A stretch of 64,000 nucleotides of DNA from Alphaproteobacteria bacterium (GTDB lineage: Bacteria > Pseudomonadota > Alphaproteobacteria > Thalassobaculales > Thalassobaculaceae), in the NCBI GenBank assembly GCA_024742275.1, contig JANSYS010000012.1, positions 59,359 to 123,358 of the forward strand, read 5' to 3'. The number at the start of each line of letters is the position of its first letter. The first letter of the stretch is position 1. A program made the position numbers and the translations under genes. The notes beneath the pieces are model-generated. The model was not told the DNA's origin. It made no database searches and saw only the letters and a program-made list of their open reading frames with translations. Below, one piece after another: positions 1 to 8,775 of this stretch.

Positions 1-548
1 GGCGTTTCCGCGACGCGTTTCGGCATCATGAACGGGACGTTCGAGCTCGGTTTGGCGAGCGAGGCGATCACCAGACCATAGGGCTTGTTGAGGACGATCT
101 GGAAGGTCTTGTCGTCCACGGCCTTGAACTCGGAGACGAACTCCAGAAGCTTCTGGCCCATCGAGTCCTTGGAGCCCCAGCGCTTGATCGAGGCGATGCA
201 GTCTTCCGACGTGACGGGCGCCCCGTCATGCCACTTAAGCCCATCGCGCAGGGTCATGGTGTAGGTCAGCTTGTCGTCGCTGACCGTGTACGAGTCCACC
301 ATCTGCGGATGAACGTTGGTCTCGGCATCCATCGCAAAGAGGGTGTCGTAGACCATGTACCCGTAGTTCCGGGACATATAGGCGGTCGTCCAGATTGGAT
401 CGACGATCTTGAGGTCGGAATGCATGACCACGCGCAGCGTGGTTTCGGCGGATGCCGTGGCGGTCATCCCCAGTGTCATGGGTAGAGCGACGGCTGCCGC
501 GAGCGCGGTCTTCGCCGCACTCTTCGCGAATGTGCGTCCCCAGTTCAT
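1..548 (-). CDS. ABC transporter substrate-binding protein, peptide type (N-terminal part)
   Basis: The first ~182 residues of a periplasmic solute-binding protein; the gene runs off the left edge of the window. The start is ATG at 548. A signal peptide of about 34 residues ends in a cleavable ATASA-E context. After it come the features of the dipeptide/oligopeptide binding family (SBP_bac_5): a strand near TLRVVMHSDLKIVDPIW, the MVYDTLF segment, and the LRDGLKWHDGAPVTSEDC segment that typifies the family. It should bind a peptide or similar solute for an ABC importer whose permease genes would lie to the left. The substrate cannot be told from this fragment. Confidence 0.88.
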   Translation of the reverse strand, partial: MNWGRTFAKSAAKTALAAAVALPMTLGMTATASAETTLRVVMHSDLKIVDPIWTTAYMSRNYGYMVYDTLFAMDAETNVHPQMVDSYTVSDDKLTYTMTLRDGLKWHDGAPVTSEDCIASIKRWGSKDSMGQKLLEFVSEFKAVDDKTFQIVLNKPYGLVIASLAKPSSNVPFMMPKRVAET

Positions 549-721
549 TGGCCCCTCCGTTGTTTGGAGTTTCTTGGAGGGGGGAAGCGTGAGGGCAATC
601 GTAGTGCGAGTCCAGATGGGTTTTCGCTCCTGCGGGATGGAGGGCGGCGGGCGTCGGCGGCGCGAAACGAAACGGTGGCCCCGGAGGACCACCGCTCTTG
701 GTCACTCTGATGTCGACGCGT

Positions 722-2767
722 TTACGCCGCCTTTACGTCGTCGAGGAAGCGGGCAATGCAGGATTTCAGATCCACCGCCTGATGCGCGACCTCACTGCTC
801 GCTGCGGAAACCTGGGTGGCGGCCGAGGAACTTTCCTGAGCTCCCGTATTCACGATCTCAATGTTCTCGGAGACCATCTGGGTTCCCTGGGCCGCTTCCT
901 GGATGCTGCGGCCGATTTCCTTGGTCGCCGAGGACTGCTCCTCGACCGCTGCGGCGATGGCGGAAGAAATTTCGTTCAGTCGCATCACCGTCTCGGAAAT
1001 CTCTCGGATCGCTCCTGCGGCCCGGCTCGTCTCGCTCTGGATCAGCGAAATCTTGCCGGAGATTTCCACCGTCGCTTTGCCGGTCTGGTCCGCCAAGCCC
1101 TTGACCTCGGTGGCGACCACCGCGAAGCCCTTGCCTGCTTCACCGGCGCGCGCCGCCTCGATGGTGGCATTGAGGGCCAGCAGATTGGTCTGTTCGGCGA
1201 TCTCGCTGATGAGACTGATGATGTTCCCGACCTCGGAAGAGGCCGTCTCCAGATTGCCGACGCGATCGCTGGTCGTCTGTGCCTGACTGGAGGCTTCGTT
1301 TGCCATCCGAGAGGCTTCGGTGATTTGCGAGTTGATTTCGTCGATCGAGGCGGAGAGTTCCTCGGTGGCGGCTGCCACCGTCTGGACGTTGCTGCTGGCC
1401 TCTTGCGACGCGCCGGAAACGGTGTGGGAGGTGTCCATTGTCCGTTCGGCGATCTGCGTCATGGATTGAGCGGCCGTGTTCAGTTCTTCCGTGGCGCCGG
1501 CCACCGTACCGAGCATGTCGCGGACGCTCCGGTCGAAGCTGGCGGCGAGGTCCTCCACCCGTTTGGCGCGGGCTTCGCGGGCTTTCTGCTCCGCCTTCTG
1601 GGAGGCGATCAGGGCGTCGTTCTCGATCATGCTCGTCTTGAAGACCTCGACGGCGCGGGCCATCAGTCCGAACTCGTCGCGGCGATCGACACCGGGGATC
1701 TCGACGGACGTGTCGTGATTGGCGAGGCCGCCCATCGCAGCCGTGAGGGTCACCGCCGGCTTCGACAGCTTTCCGCCGAGTGACAATGCGATGGCGACGC
1801 CGAGAACGAAACTCACCAGGCTGGCGACGGCGACCTCGATCTCGGTCAGCAGGACTCCCGCGAGCACCTCCTCCTCGATCTCCGCCTCAAGGGCCGCGGA
1901 ATCGGCAACGAAGGCCTCGGCGGCGTAGACGATTTTGTCCGCGTTGGATTTCAAGGAGCCGTCGACGATCTCCCGGATCGTGACATCGTCCTTGTGGGCT
2001 TTCTCCAACGCGTGACGGTATTCGGCGAAGAGCGCCTTCACTTCGGTCAGCAACGCGGCGGTTTTCGGCGTCTGAGGCGCTTGCTCGAGCTTGGCGATCA
2101 GGTTTGCCGACTTGGAGATCTCCTCGTCCACGAGAGACCCCACGGTCGTATCCTTGTGACCGAGCAGGGTGTTGGAGTGGATCTGCAGTTGCAGCAGATG
2201 CTGGCGCACGGTGCCGGCCAGTAGAGACGCTTCCATATTGCCCGTTTCGACAAAGGCGTCCTGGATTTTGTCCATGTCCTCGACCAGCAGCTTCCCGTCG
2301 GGAAGCATGACGTCGTTGATGAGGGACTTGAACTCGCGTTCGAGCACGGCGGCTTTGTTGAACTCGGCTTCGTAGGCGGCGATGGCGGTTTCGATTTCGG
2401 AGATCCGGCCGGCGACTTCCTCGGGGATGTCATGGCTGCGGAGCTCTTCGATCTCCGCCTTGACGGCCATGCCGATCGTCTGGACCTTCTCGGCGTCGCT
2501 CTCGTCGCCGCCGGCGGCGTATTCCCGCGCATGGGCGTTCATCTTCATGAACTGGACTTCGATATGGGCCGCAATGCCCGCTTCTTTGGCGATCTCCGCG
2601 AAATGGTGAACGTTCTTCGAGACATTCGTCAGGTTGTAGAAGGTCAGTCCGGCGCCTAGAACGAAGACTCCGATAACGGCGCCGAAACCGGCCAGGATTC
2701 TAAATTTCACGGAGTCACGCGTCCGGATCTGAGCATCGGAGCTGGGCATGCGGTCTTGTCGTAGCAT
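722..2767 (-). CDS. Methyl-accepting chemotaxis protein
   Basis: A 681-residue transmembrane chemoreceptor. An N-terminal membrane helix (about residues 22-46, [19 protein letters not shown]) is followed by a long helical periplasmic sensor of about 260 residues. A second membrane segment (about 305-330) leads to a HAMP domain with the [14 protein letters not shown] segment. The cytoplasmic signalling domain carries the highly conserved hairpin tip [19 protein letters not shown], where CheA and CheW bind, flanked by coiled-coil methylation helices. No C-terminal CheR-tethering pentapeptide is visible. The sensor is an all-helical bundle type and its ligand is unknown. No other che genes lie nearby, so it is probably an orphan receptor. 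Confidence 0.93.
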   Translation of the reverse strand: MLRQDRMPSSDAQIRTRDSVKFRILAGFGAVIGVFVLGAGLTFYNLTNVSKNVHHFAEIAKEAGIAAHIEVQFMKMNAHAREYAAGGDESDAEKVQTIGMAVKAEIEELRSHDIPEEVAGRISEIETAIAAYEAEFNKAAVLEREFKSLINDVMLPDGKLLVEDMDKIQDAFVETGNMEASLLAGTVRQHLLQLQIHSNTLLGHKDTTVGSLVDEEISKSANLIAKLEQAPQTPKTAALLTEVKALFAEYRHALEKAHKDDVTIREIVDGSLKSNADKIVYAAEAFVADSAALEAEIEEEVLAGVLLTEIEVAVASLVSFVLGVAIALSLGGKLSKPAVTLTAAMGGLANHDTSVEIPGVDRRDEFGLMARAVEVFKTSMIENDALIASQKAEQKAREARAKRVEDLAASFDRSVRDMLGTVAGATEELNTAAQSMTQIAERTMDTSHTVSGASQEASSNVQTVAAATEELSASIDEINSQITEASRMANEASSQAQTTSDRVGNLETASSEVGNIISLISEIAEQTNLLALNATIEAARAGEAGKGFAVVATEVKGLADQTGKATVEISGKISLIQSETSRAAGAIREISETVMRLNEISSAIAAAVEEQSSATKEIGRSIQEAAQGTQMVSENIEIVNTGAQESSSAATQVSAASSEVAHQAVDLKSCIARFLDDVKAA

Positions 2768-2902
2768 TGCGGCATTCCTCGTCGGTGTTGTCCTTCTGAA
2801 CCAGCTGCCCGGTCGATGTCCGTGCCGGTGTGCATGGAATAGAAAGTTTTTTTGTCATTGAGTGATCCAAAGGCTCCCTCGGCACGTACGATGGCGTCGA
2901 AA

Positions 2903-2930
2903 CGTAAACAGAAAATTTACGCGTTTTTTT
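2903..2930 (+). terminator. Hairpin plus T-run in AT-rich intergenic region
   Basis: Six-base stem CGTAAA/TTTACG (2903-2908 with 2916-2921), seven-base loop, then seven T residues. It has the shape of a rho-independent terminator for + strand transcripts, but no + strand gene lies upstream. It sits in an unusually AT-rich stretch (about 2830-3110) between the divergent chemoreceptor and serC. The rest of that stretch shows no gene. Confidence 0.25.
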
Positions 2931-3131
2931 GTAAAGTTTGCTTTAATCAACCTAAGGTAACGATATTGTTTCTGATTTCTGGATGTGTTAGAAAATTTCC
3001 ATATGTGTTCGAACATTAATATAATGAATTTGAGGTAATTATCCCTCGAACCTCTGTATTCGACGTTTTGAGCCGACCCATTTTGCATGAACAAAAAATC
3101 GTTTTGCAGAAATGCGGGAGCTCCCCATCGC

Positions 3132-3224
3132 CCCAACGCCGCGCTTCGCAGAGTTGACAGGCCGCTTTTCGACCTTATGGTCTGCGTTGGGCCGCCGCTC
3201 CCCAACGAGCGGTTACATTTAAGG
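3132..3224 (+). promoter_or_regulatory. Possible structured leader of serC
   Basis: Upstream of serC, CGTTGGG (3185-3191) can pair with CCCAACG (3201-3207), nine-base loop. The same segment extended by one base, GCGTTGGG (3184-3191), can instead pair with CCCAACGC (3132-3139). These two folds exclude each other. A third small hairpin, GACC-TTAT-GGTC, lies between. A Shine-Dalgarno-like AAGGATG follows at about 3221 and the ATG at 3233. A serC leader RNA motif is known upstream of serC-serA in other alphaproteobacteria. I cannot confirm that this sequence matches its consensus. Confidence 0.4.
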
Positions 3225-3232
3225 ATGAAACC

Positions 3233-4396
3233 ATGAAGCCGCAGCAGTTGCCGCGTGTGCCATTGTTCTCGTCCGGACCGTGTGCGAAGCGACCCGGATG
3301 GGGCCCCGCTGTACTCTCCGACGCCGCCCTGGGGCGGTCTCACCGTTCGAAGATCGGTAAAGCCAAACTGGCCGACGTGCTCGACAGGTCGCGCCGGATC
3401 CTCGGAATTCCCTACGACTACCGCATCGCCATCGTCCCCGCCTCCGATACCGGAGCCGTGGAGATGGTCATGTGGTCGGTGCTCGGCGCTCGCGGCGTCG
3501 ACATGCTGGCATGGGAAAGCTTCGGCGCCGGCTGGGTCACTGATGTGACCAAGCAGCTCAAGCTCGAGGACGTTCGCGTTTTGGAAGCGGACTACGGGGA
3601 GATCGTCGATCTCGCGCAGGTGGACTTCTCCCGCGACGTCGTTTTCACCTGGAACGGAACCACTTCCGGAGTGCGCGTCCCGGACGGCGACTGGATCCCG
3701 TCCGACCGGGACGGCCTGAGCATTTGCGACGCCACATCTGCGGCTTTTGCCATGGATCTTCCCTGGCACAAGCTCGACGCCGTCACGTGGTCCTGGCAGA
3801 AGGTGCTGGGCGGCGAGGCGGCCCACGGCATGCTCGTTCTCAGCCCGCGCGCTGTCGCGCGTCTGGAGAGCTACACGCCTCCGTGGCCGATGCCCAAGCT
3901 CTTTCGCATGACGAAGGGCGGCAAGCTCAACGAAGGCATCTTCAAGGGCGAGACCATCAACACGCCGTCCATGCTCGCGGTCGAGGATGCGCTGGACACG
4001 CTCGCCTGGGCCGAGGAGATCGGCGGCCTCGACGCGCTTAAGGCGCGCAGCGGTGCCAATCTGGCCGCCATCGAACGCTGGGTCGCGACGTCCAACTGGG
4101 TCGGTTTCCTCGCTCGGGACAAAACCATCCGGTCGAGCACGTCGATCTGTCTGTCGATCGTCGACCCGGCGTTTCGGGCTCTCTCCGAGGCCGATCAGTC
4201 CGCTGCGGCGAAGAAGCTCGCCGCGTTGGTCGAGGCCGAAGGTGCGGGATACGACATCGCCGGATACCGCGACGCACCCCCGGGCCTGCGTATTTGGGGC
4301 GGTGCGACGGTTGAGACCGCCGATGTCGAGGCCCTGCTGCCCTGGCTCGATTGGGCCTGGGGCGAGGTGAAGTCCGACCTCGCCAAGGCGGCTTAG
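3233..4396 (+). CDS. serC: Phosphoserine aminotransferase
   Basis: 387 residues; PLP-dependent transaminase that makes 3-phosphoserine from 3-phosphohydroxypyruvate and glutamate, the second step of serine synthesis. It is the alphaproteobacterial-type SerC: the N-terminal [12 protein letters not shown] segment, the phosphate-binding SDTGAVEM loop, the [11 protein letters not shown] aspartate motif that contacts the PLP ring, and the Schiff-base lysine in [11 protein letters not shown] (about residue 189). The start is ATG preceded by AAGGATG. It is followed 119 bases later by serA on the same strand, so the first two serine-pathway steps are co-located and probably co-transcribed. Confidence 0.95.
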   Translation: MKPQQLPRVPLFSSGPCAKRPGWGPAVLSDAALGRSHRSKIGKAKLADVLDRSRRILGIPYDYRIAIVPASDTGAVEMVMWSVLGARGVDMLAWESFGAGWVTDVTKQLKLEDVRVLEADYGEIVDLAQVDFSRDVVFTWNGTTSGVRVPDGDWIPSDRDGLSICDATSAAFAMDLPWHKLDAVTWSWQKVLGGEAAHGMLVLSPRAVARLESYTPPWPMPKLFRMTKGGKLNEGIFKGETINTPSMLAVEDALDTLAWAEEIGGLDALKARSGANLAAIERWVATSNWVGFLARDKTIRSSTSICLSIVDPAFRALSEADQSAAAKKLAALVEAEGAGYDIAGYRDAPPGLRIWGGATVETADVEALLPWLDWAWGEVKSDLAKAA

Positions 4397-4515
4397 GAAA
4401 GCCCCCACCTTCCCGGCTCCCGAGACCAGGTCCGGGGGCCGGGGCTCAGCTGCAATCCCCAATCCAGGCCCGGTGTCGAAAGCGGCGCCGTGGCCCCAGT
4501 CAATGGGAGCTTCCC

Positions 4516-6093
4516 ATGCCCAAGGTCCTGATTTCCGACAAGCTCAGCGAGCAGGCGGTGGAGATTTTCCGCAGCCGCGGCATCGATACCGACTTCCGCC
4601 CGGGCCTGCCGGCCGACGACCTGCTCGCCGTTATCGGCGACTATGACGGCCTCGCGGTTAGATCCGCCACCAAGGTTACCGCCGGCGTCCTGGCGAAGGC
4701 GGGCAATCTCAAGGTGGTGGGCCGTGCCGGGATTGGCGTCGACAATGTAGACACCAAGGCGGCGACCGAGCGGGGCGTCGTGGTGATGAACACGCCGCAT
4801 GGCAACGCTGTGACCACTGCCGAGCATGCCATCGCGATGATGTTCGCGCTGGCCCGCCAGATCCCCCAAGCCGACGCTTCGACCCAGGCCGGCAAGTGGG
4901 AGAAGTCGAAGTTCATGGGGGTCGAACTGACAGGCAAGACCCTCGGACTCGTGGGCTGCGGCAATATCGGATCGATCGTCGCCGATCGTGCCCGCGGGCT
5001 GCGCATGCGCGTGCTCGCCTACGATCCGTATCTGTCCGAGCAGCGGGCGATCGACCTCGGTGTTCGGAAGGTCGATCTCGACGAGTTGTATGCCGAAGCC
5101 GACATCATCACGCTACATACGCCGCTGACCGACAGCACGCGCGGCCTCATAGACTCCGTCGCCCTGTCAAAAATGAAAAAGGGCGTTCGGATCGTGAACT
5201 GCGCCCGTGGTGGGCTGGTCGTCGAAGAGGATCTCCGTGCCGCTCTCGACAGTGGGCAGGTGGTCGGGGCCGCGTTCGACGTTTTCGTTAGCGAACCGGC
5301 AACCGACAACGTGCTGTTCGGCCATCCGAATGTCGTCTGCACACCGCATCTGGGGGCGGCGACGTCCGAGGCGCAGGAGAAGGTGGCGCTGCAGATCGCC
5401 GAGCAGATGAGCGACTACCTGCTGACCGGCGCGGTCACGAACGCGATCAACGTGCCGTCGGTCTCTGCCGAAGAGGCGCCGATCCTGCGCCCCTACATGC
5501 GTCTGGCGGAGCTGATGGGGTCGTTCTGCGGTCAGCTCACCCGCTCGGCCGTACGCTCGATCCAGATCGAGCTGGAAGGGCACGCGGCGGACCTGAACGC
5601 CGATCCGGTGAAGGCGGCGGCCATCGCCGGTGTGCTCCGCACCCAGGTCGACAGCGTCAACATGGTCAATGCGCCGTCGCTCGCGCAGCAACGTGGCATC
5701 GACGTCAGTGTTACTCGCCACGACCGCGAACCGGACTACCAGACCCTTCTGCGGGTCACGGTCACCACCGAGACCCGGACCCGCGAGGTTGTCGGTACCC
5801 TTGTCGGTGGCGACAAGCCGCGCCTCGTCGGCGTCCAGGGTATCGGCATCGAGGCCGATTTCTCGCCCCGCATGCTTTACGTGCGCAACTACGACAAACC
5901 GGGATTTATCGGGGCGCTGGGCTCGATGTTGGGCGAGGCCGGGGTGAACATCGCGACGTTCCATCTCGGCCGCCGGGAGTCCGGCGGAGAGGCGATCGCG
6001 CTTGTCGAGGTCGACCAGCGGGTTGACGACGCGGTGCTGGCGCGGGTCAGGGATCTGCCCCATGTCGTGCGGGTCGACGCCCTGTCCTTTTGA
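4516..6093 (+). CDS. serA: D-3-phosphoglycerate dehydrogenase
   Basis: 525 residues; NAD-dependent oxidation of 3-phosphoglycerate to 3-phosphohydroxypyruvate, the first committed step of serine synthesis. The ATG at 4516 (MPKVLISDKLS) is chosen over longer in-frame starts because it matches the family N-terminus. Visible parts: GRAGIGVDNVD substrate-domain motif, Rossmann GCGNIG loop (about residue 150), catalytic Arg in NCARGG, Glu in the SEPA segment and His in TPHLGAAT. An intervening domain and a C-terminal ACT domain (YVRNYDKPGFIGALG onward) follow. This is the long form, in which the ACT domain can mediate serine feedback; whether it does so here cannot be read from sequence. Confidence 0.96.
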   Translation: MPKVLISDKLSEQAVEIFRSRGIDTDFRPGLPADDLLAVIGDYDGLAVRSATKVTAGVLAKAGNLKVVGRAGIGVDNVDTKAATERGVVVMNTPHGNAVTTAEHAIAMMFALARQIPQADASTQAGKWEKSKFMGVELTGKTLGLVGCGNIGSIVADRARGLRMRVLAYDPYLSEQRAIDLGVRKVDLDELYAEADIITLHTPLTDSTRGLIDSVALSKMKKGVRIVNCARGGLVVEEDLRAALDSGQVVGAAFDVFVSEPATDNVLFGHPNVVCTPHLGAATSEAQEKVALQIAEQMSDYLLTGAVTNAINVPSVSAEEAPILRPYMRLAELMGSFCGQLTRSAVRSIQIELEGHAADLNADPVKAAAIAGVLRTQVDSVNMVNAPSLAQQRGIDVSVTRHDREPDYQTLLRVTVTTETRTREVVGTLVGGDKPRLVGVQGIGIEADFSPRMLYVRNYDKPGFIGALGSMLGEAGVNIATFHLGRRESGGEAIALVEVDQRVDDAVLARVRDLPHVVRVDALSF

Positions 6094-6099
6094 CGGAGA

Positions 6100-6130
6100 C
6101 GGCCCGGCGAGGGGGACCGCCGCCGGGCCG
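6100..6130 (+). terminator. Strong GC hairpin after serA
   Basis: Perfect ten-base inverted repeat CGGCCCGGCG (6100-6109) and CGCCGGGCCG (6121-6130) with an 11-base loop, starting seven bases after the serA stop. There is no T-run, so it may act as an mRNA 3' end stabiliser or a rho-associated end. It also lies at the 3' side of the convergent gene ending at 6154. Confidence 0.55.
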
Positions 6131-6153
6131 ATGGGGCGACGGTTGGTGAGGCG

Positions 6154-6537
6154 TCAGGTGAAGGTCGCCGCCCAGAGCTGACCCGGTCCCCAGGACGGGT
6201 GACGGTCGGCGACGCAGGGGGCGATGTACGCGCCTTGCACCAACCCGAGCTTCTTGTGACGCAGGTTTGCCATACCGCCCTCGGTTTTCGAGTAGTCGCC
6301 CGGTGGACTGTTGAAGAGCAGGCTGAAGGGGCATCGATCTGTGCCGTGAAACAACGGGGCAGCTCCGATTTTGACGTCGACCAGACGCATCTCCAGCGGA
6401 CCTTGGACGGTTTCCAGCCAAAAGACGTCGCCGACATACGCCGTGAAGTTTTCGCCTCGCAACATATACAGGCTTGTGGGCAGGCGCGCGTCTGCTGTCA
6501 TTGGAGGGTCTCCGGGACTGAATTGAACCATGGCCAC
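6154..6537 (-). CDS. Small DUF6916-like protein of the tail-collar cluster
   Basis: 127 residues from a GTG at 6537; ATG codons at 6531 and 6501 are alternative starts. It contains an LRGENFTAYVGDVFWLE segment resembling the other small protein at 7877-8356 (AKYAGQTFTLFAF), and a phrase (CPFSLLFNSPPGDY) aligning with that gene's TPFRLIFRAPDRT. This is a DUF6916-type beta-rich protein commonly found beside microcystin-dependent (tail-collar) proteins. It directly follows the collar gene (stop at 6540), so it is translated in the same operon. The function is unknown; it may be a partner or chaperone of the collar proteins. Confidence 0.6.
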   Translation of the reverse strand: MAMVQFSPGDPPMTADARLPTSLYMLRGENFTAYVGDVFWLETVQGPLEMRLVDVKIGAAPLFHGTDRCPFSLLFNSPPGDYSKTEGGMANLRHKKLGLVQGAYIAPCVADRHPSWGPGQLWAATFT

Positions 6538-6539
6538 TA

Positions 6540-7163
6540 CTAGGATCGCGGCGGGAACAGACCCGATGAGCAGATTGAAAAATTCACCGCCAGTATTGGA
6601 TTTTGAATACTAAATGGCGCGCTGCTCCCGGTGCCCGCAATAGTAACGGTTCCCGAAATACCGCCTGTGCTTGTTTGTACGCCCCCGATCTCCACCTGTG
6701 CCGGTTCCCCAAAGCCGCCTGGGGCGCGGAACCGCGCGTCGCCGCTGGCCGCGATGAGGTCTCCGGCCGCGGGCGTCGCTTTGTCCGCTCCGCCGTTATA
6801 GACACTCAAACTCGACAATGACGGTGTCGATACAGGAGTGAACACTGCTTGGTGAGTATGTTGGGGAAGATTGCTGGTCGTGAGCGTCGTGGCCTGAGCC
6901 CCCCGGTACTCCCCCAAGGAGAACGTCGAAAGGCCAAGCGTCGACCCTCCCGCATAGGAACCCACCGGAGCGCGCGAGTTCATATTCGGAGTCGCGAAAG
7001 TGGTACGTCCGTCGCCGCCAAAATTGTCGCTCAGCAACGCGAACAGGGCTTGGTGCTGCGAAATCATTAGGAGCGCCCCGTTGCAACGCAACCAGTTCGT
7101 GGGTGCAAAGGGGAATGCGTACATGGAGATTTCTCCAGTGTAGGCGACGTCGCTTGTCGGCAT
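6540..7163 (-). CDS. Phage tail collar / microcystin-dependent-type protein (copy 2)
   Basis: 207 residues. The N-terminus reads YTGEISMYAFPFAPTNW then CNGALL, followed by a short-tail-fibre collar region (LFALLSDNFGGDGRTTFATPN, then a PVGSY segment). These are the marks of the phage tail collar domain family, often annotated microcystin-dependent protein. It has a good ribosome site (GGAGG) before ATG 7163 and no signal peptide. It is a paralogue of the gene at 7219-7848 and shares a C-terminal Cys-x2-SG-x2-PPRS pattern with it. No phage structural genes surround it, so it is not a prophage remnant in any obvious way. Confidence 0.85.
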   Translation of the reverse strand: MPTSDVAYTGEISMYAFPFAPTNWLRCNGALLMISQHQALFALLSDNFGGDGRTTFATPNMNSRAPVGSYAGGSTLGLSTFSLGEYRGAQATTLTTSNLPQHTHQAVFTPVSTPSLSSLSVYNGGADKATPAAGDLIAASGDARFRAPGGFGEPAQVEIGGVQTSTGGISGTVTIAGTGSSAPFSIQNPILAVNFSICSSGLFPPRS

Positions 7164-7218
7164 GATTGCCTCCGATTGTCTGTTGGGTTTGATGGATGGA
7201 CGAGGGATGAGCTCGCGC

Positions 7219-7848
7219 TTAGCTCCGCGGCGGATAGATCCCGGATTCGCAGATACAGAAGCTTAGGGCGGTCACCGGACTGCGCACTTGAAAGGGTGCC
7301 TCGTTGCCGACCGCACTGAGGTTGACCGCGCCTCCCGACAATTGCGGGCCTGCGGCGATGAAGCCGCCGATTTCGACCCTATCGGGTTCACCGAAGCCGC
7401 CTGGTGACCGGAAGCGAGCCGAGGCGCTCCCTGCGGCCAAGTCGCTGTCCACCGGTACCCCCTTGTCGGCGCCGGAGGCATACACCTTGACGCTTGACGT
7501 CACGGTAACAGATCCGGTCACGCTGAAGGATGCGGAGTGATTGTGTGCCGGAAGATGTCTAAGTGTAAGGGAATCGCTTTCCTGTCCGGTCCACTGGCCA
7601 ATCACGAACTCGTGCAACCCCATAGCCGAGCCGCTCAACGTGGCCCCGACCGGCGAGCGAGAGTTCAGGTTGGGCAAGGCGAAGGTTGTTCGTCCGTCTC
7701 CGCCGTACAGGCTGCCGATGAGCGAGTACAAGGCGGGGTTCTGACCGATTGCATTCAAGCTGCCGTTGCAGTGTAGCCAGTCCTGAGGTGCGAAGCCGAA
7801 GCCATGCATCGCGATCTCACCCGTGAACGCGTAGGGGGGGATAGGCAT
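7219..7848 (-). CDS. Phage tail collar / microcystin-dependent-type protein (copy 1)
   Basis: 209 residues with the same architecture as the next gene: YAFTGEIAMHGFGFAPQDW, CNGSL, then the collar core YGGDGRTTFALPNLNSR and a PVGA segment, ending in CESGIYPPRS. ATG 7848 is preceded by CAGGAG. The two collar paralogues lie in tandem with 55 bases between them and are bracketed by two small DUF6916-like genes. The order on the minus strand is small-collar-collar-small. The role of such clusters in bacteria is not established; surface or extracellular proteins are a reasonable guess. Confidence 0.85.
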   Translation of the reverse strand: MPIPPYAFTGEIAMHGFGFAPQDWLHCNGSLNAIGQNPALYSLIGSLYGGDGRTTFALPNLNSRSPVGATLSGSAMGLHEFVIGQWTGQESDSLTLRHLPAHNHSASFSVTGSVTVTSSVKVYASGADKGVPVDSDLAAGSASARFRSPGGFGEPDRVEIGGFIAAGPQLSGGAVNLSAVGNEAPFQVRSPVTALSFCICESGIYPPRS

Positions 7849-7876
7849 GAGGCGCTCCTGTTTGAATTGTGGGTTT

Positions 7877-8356
7877 TCAGGCGAAGATCGCCGAGAGCAC
7901 GCAGCTCTCGTGGTCGATCTTCTTCATCGGCACTCGGGCTTCGGCGCCCTCTTCGCGCGACGTGGACGCGTGATCGACGGCGATCCCCGCGCGGCTGAGG
8001 TAGAGACTGTCGATGGTGCCCAGTCCGGGGTGGCTGACCTTGTAGGCGCCGTCGGCGAGTGGCGTGCGGTCGGGAGCTCTAAAGATCAGGCGGAAGGGTG
8101 TCCGCAGATCAGGAACCGGGGCCCCGGCCTCAAACGGTGTCGGTTCTCTCGACGGGTTGTCCCGGTCCTCCGCCGCCTGCTCCCGGTTTGCCGCCGCCGC
8201 GTAGCAGATCGGCTTCATCGTCTCGACGGCGTCCAGTGTCATCTCGATCTCGATATACGGATACTCGTTTCCGTTGTCGTCGGTCCCGCCGAATGCGAAA
8301 AGGGTGAAGGTCTGCCCGGCATACTTTGCGAAGTGTTCCGCCGTCAGGTCTGACAT
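7877..8356 (-). CDS. DUF6916-like protein, first gene of the collar cluster
   Basis: 159 residues from ATG 8356, chosen because GGAGGAAGAG sits just upstream. It opens with LTAEHFAKYAGQTFTLFAFGG and later has TPFRLIFRAPDRTPLADGAY, patterns of the DUF6916 family that accompanies tail-collar proteins. It contains an insertion (about residues 55-95, rich in Ala, Asp and Glu) that the smaller relative at 6154-6537 lacks. It is probably the promoter-proximal gene of the four-gene operon. The function is not known. Confidence 0.65.
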   Translation of the reverse strand: MSDLTAEHFAKYAGQTFTLFAFGGTDDNGNEYPYIEIEMTLDAVETMKPICYAAAANREQAAEDRDNPSREPTPFEAGAPVPDLRTPFRLIFRAPDRTPLADGAYKVSHPGLGTIDSLYLSRAGIAVDHASTSREEGAEARVPMKKIDHESCVLSAIFA

Positions 8357-8775
8357 CTCTTCCTCCGGTCGATACGTGGTTACAGCGCCGCTAGGCGAGT
8401 GATGGGATGTTAATAACCCGTTATGCGAGAGTAAATAGATATTCAATTTTAGAGACGTATTTTTTGAGGAAGCACTGCGTGTCGATTGAGCGATCGTAGC
8501 TCTTGCGGAGGGTGTGATGGAGAGGGAAGGGGGTGTTGGTTGAAATGGCAGAGAATTTATTAACTCATTAAATATATTATAATTTCCTCAACGCTTGCTC
8601 ATTTTAAGCTTTGCCGCATGTCGCGCCGATCGAGAAATCATGCAGAAAATTCACCATTTTAAGGGGAATTTCGTTCTTTACCGATGGAAGCGTGGAGGGC
8701 ATAAGTTCGCATTGGGTGTAATTATTTTTCTCCTATAGGTACTTATGATGCTGTCGGAGGAGACTTTGAACAAGG
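8357..8775. promoter_or_regulatory. AT-rich divergent intergenic region
   Basis: 419 bases without a gene between the collar operon (minus strand) and the giant secreted protein (plus strand). It is clearly richer in A and T than its surroundings, especially 8540-8600, and must contain both divergent promoters. I could not pick out a confident -35/-10 pair or operator. Confidence 0.5.

Noticed and set aside
698..1783. Long open frame opposite the chemoreceptor
   Set aside because: It is the complement of a clearly coding MCP gene with high GC; no family features.
2855..4462. Long minus-strand open frame across serC
   Set aside because: It overlaps serC entirely and its product is Arg/Gly-rich noise running into AT-rich non-coding DNA.
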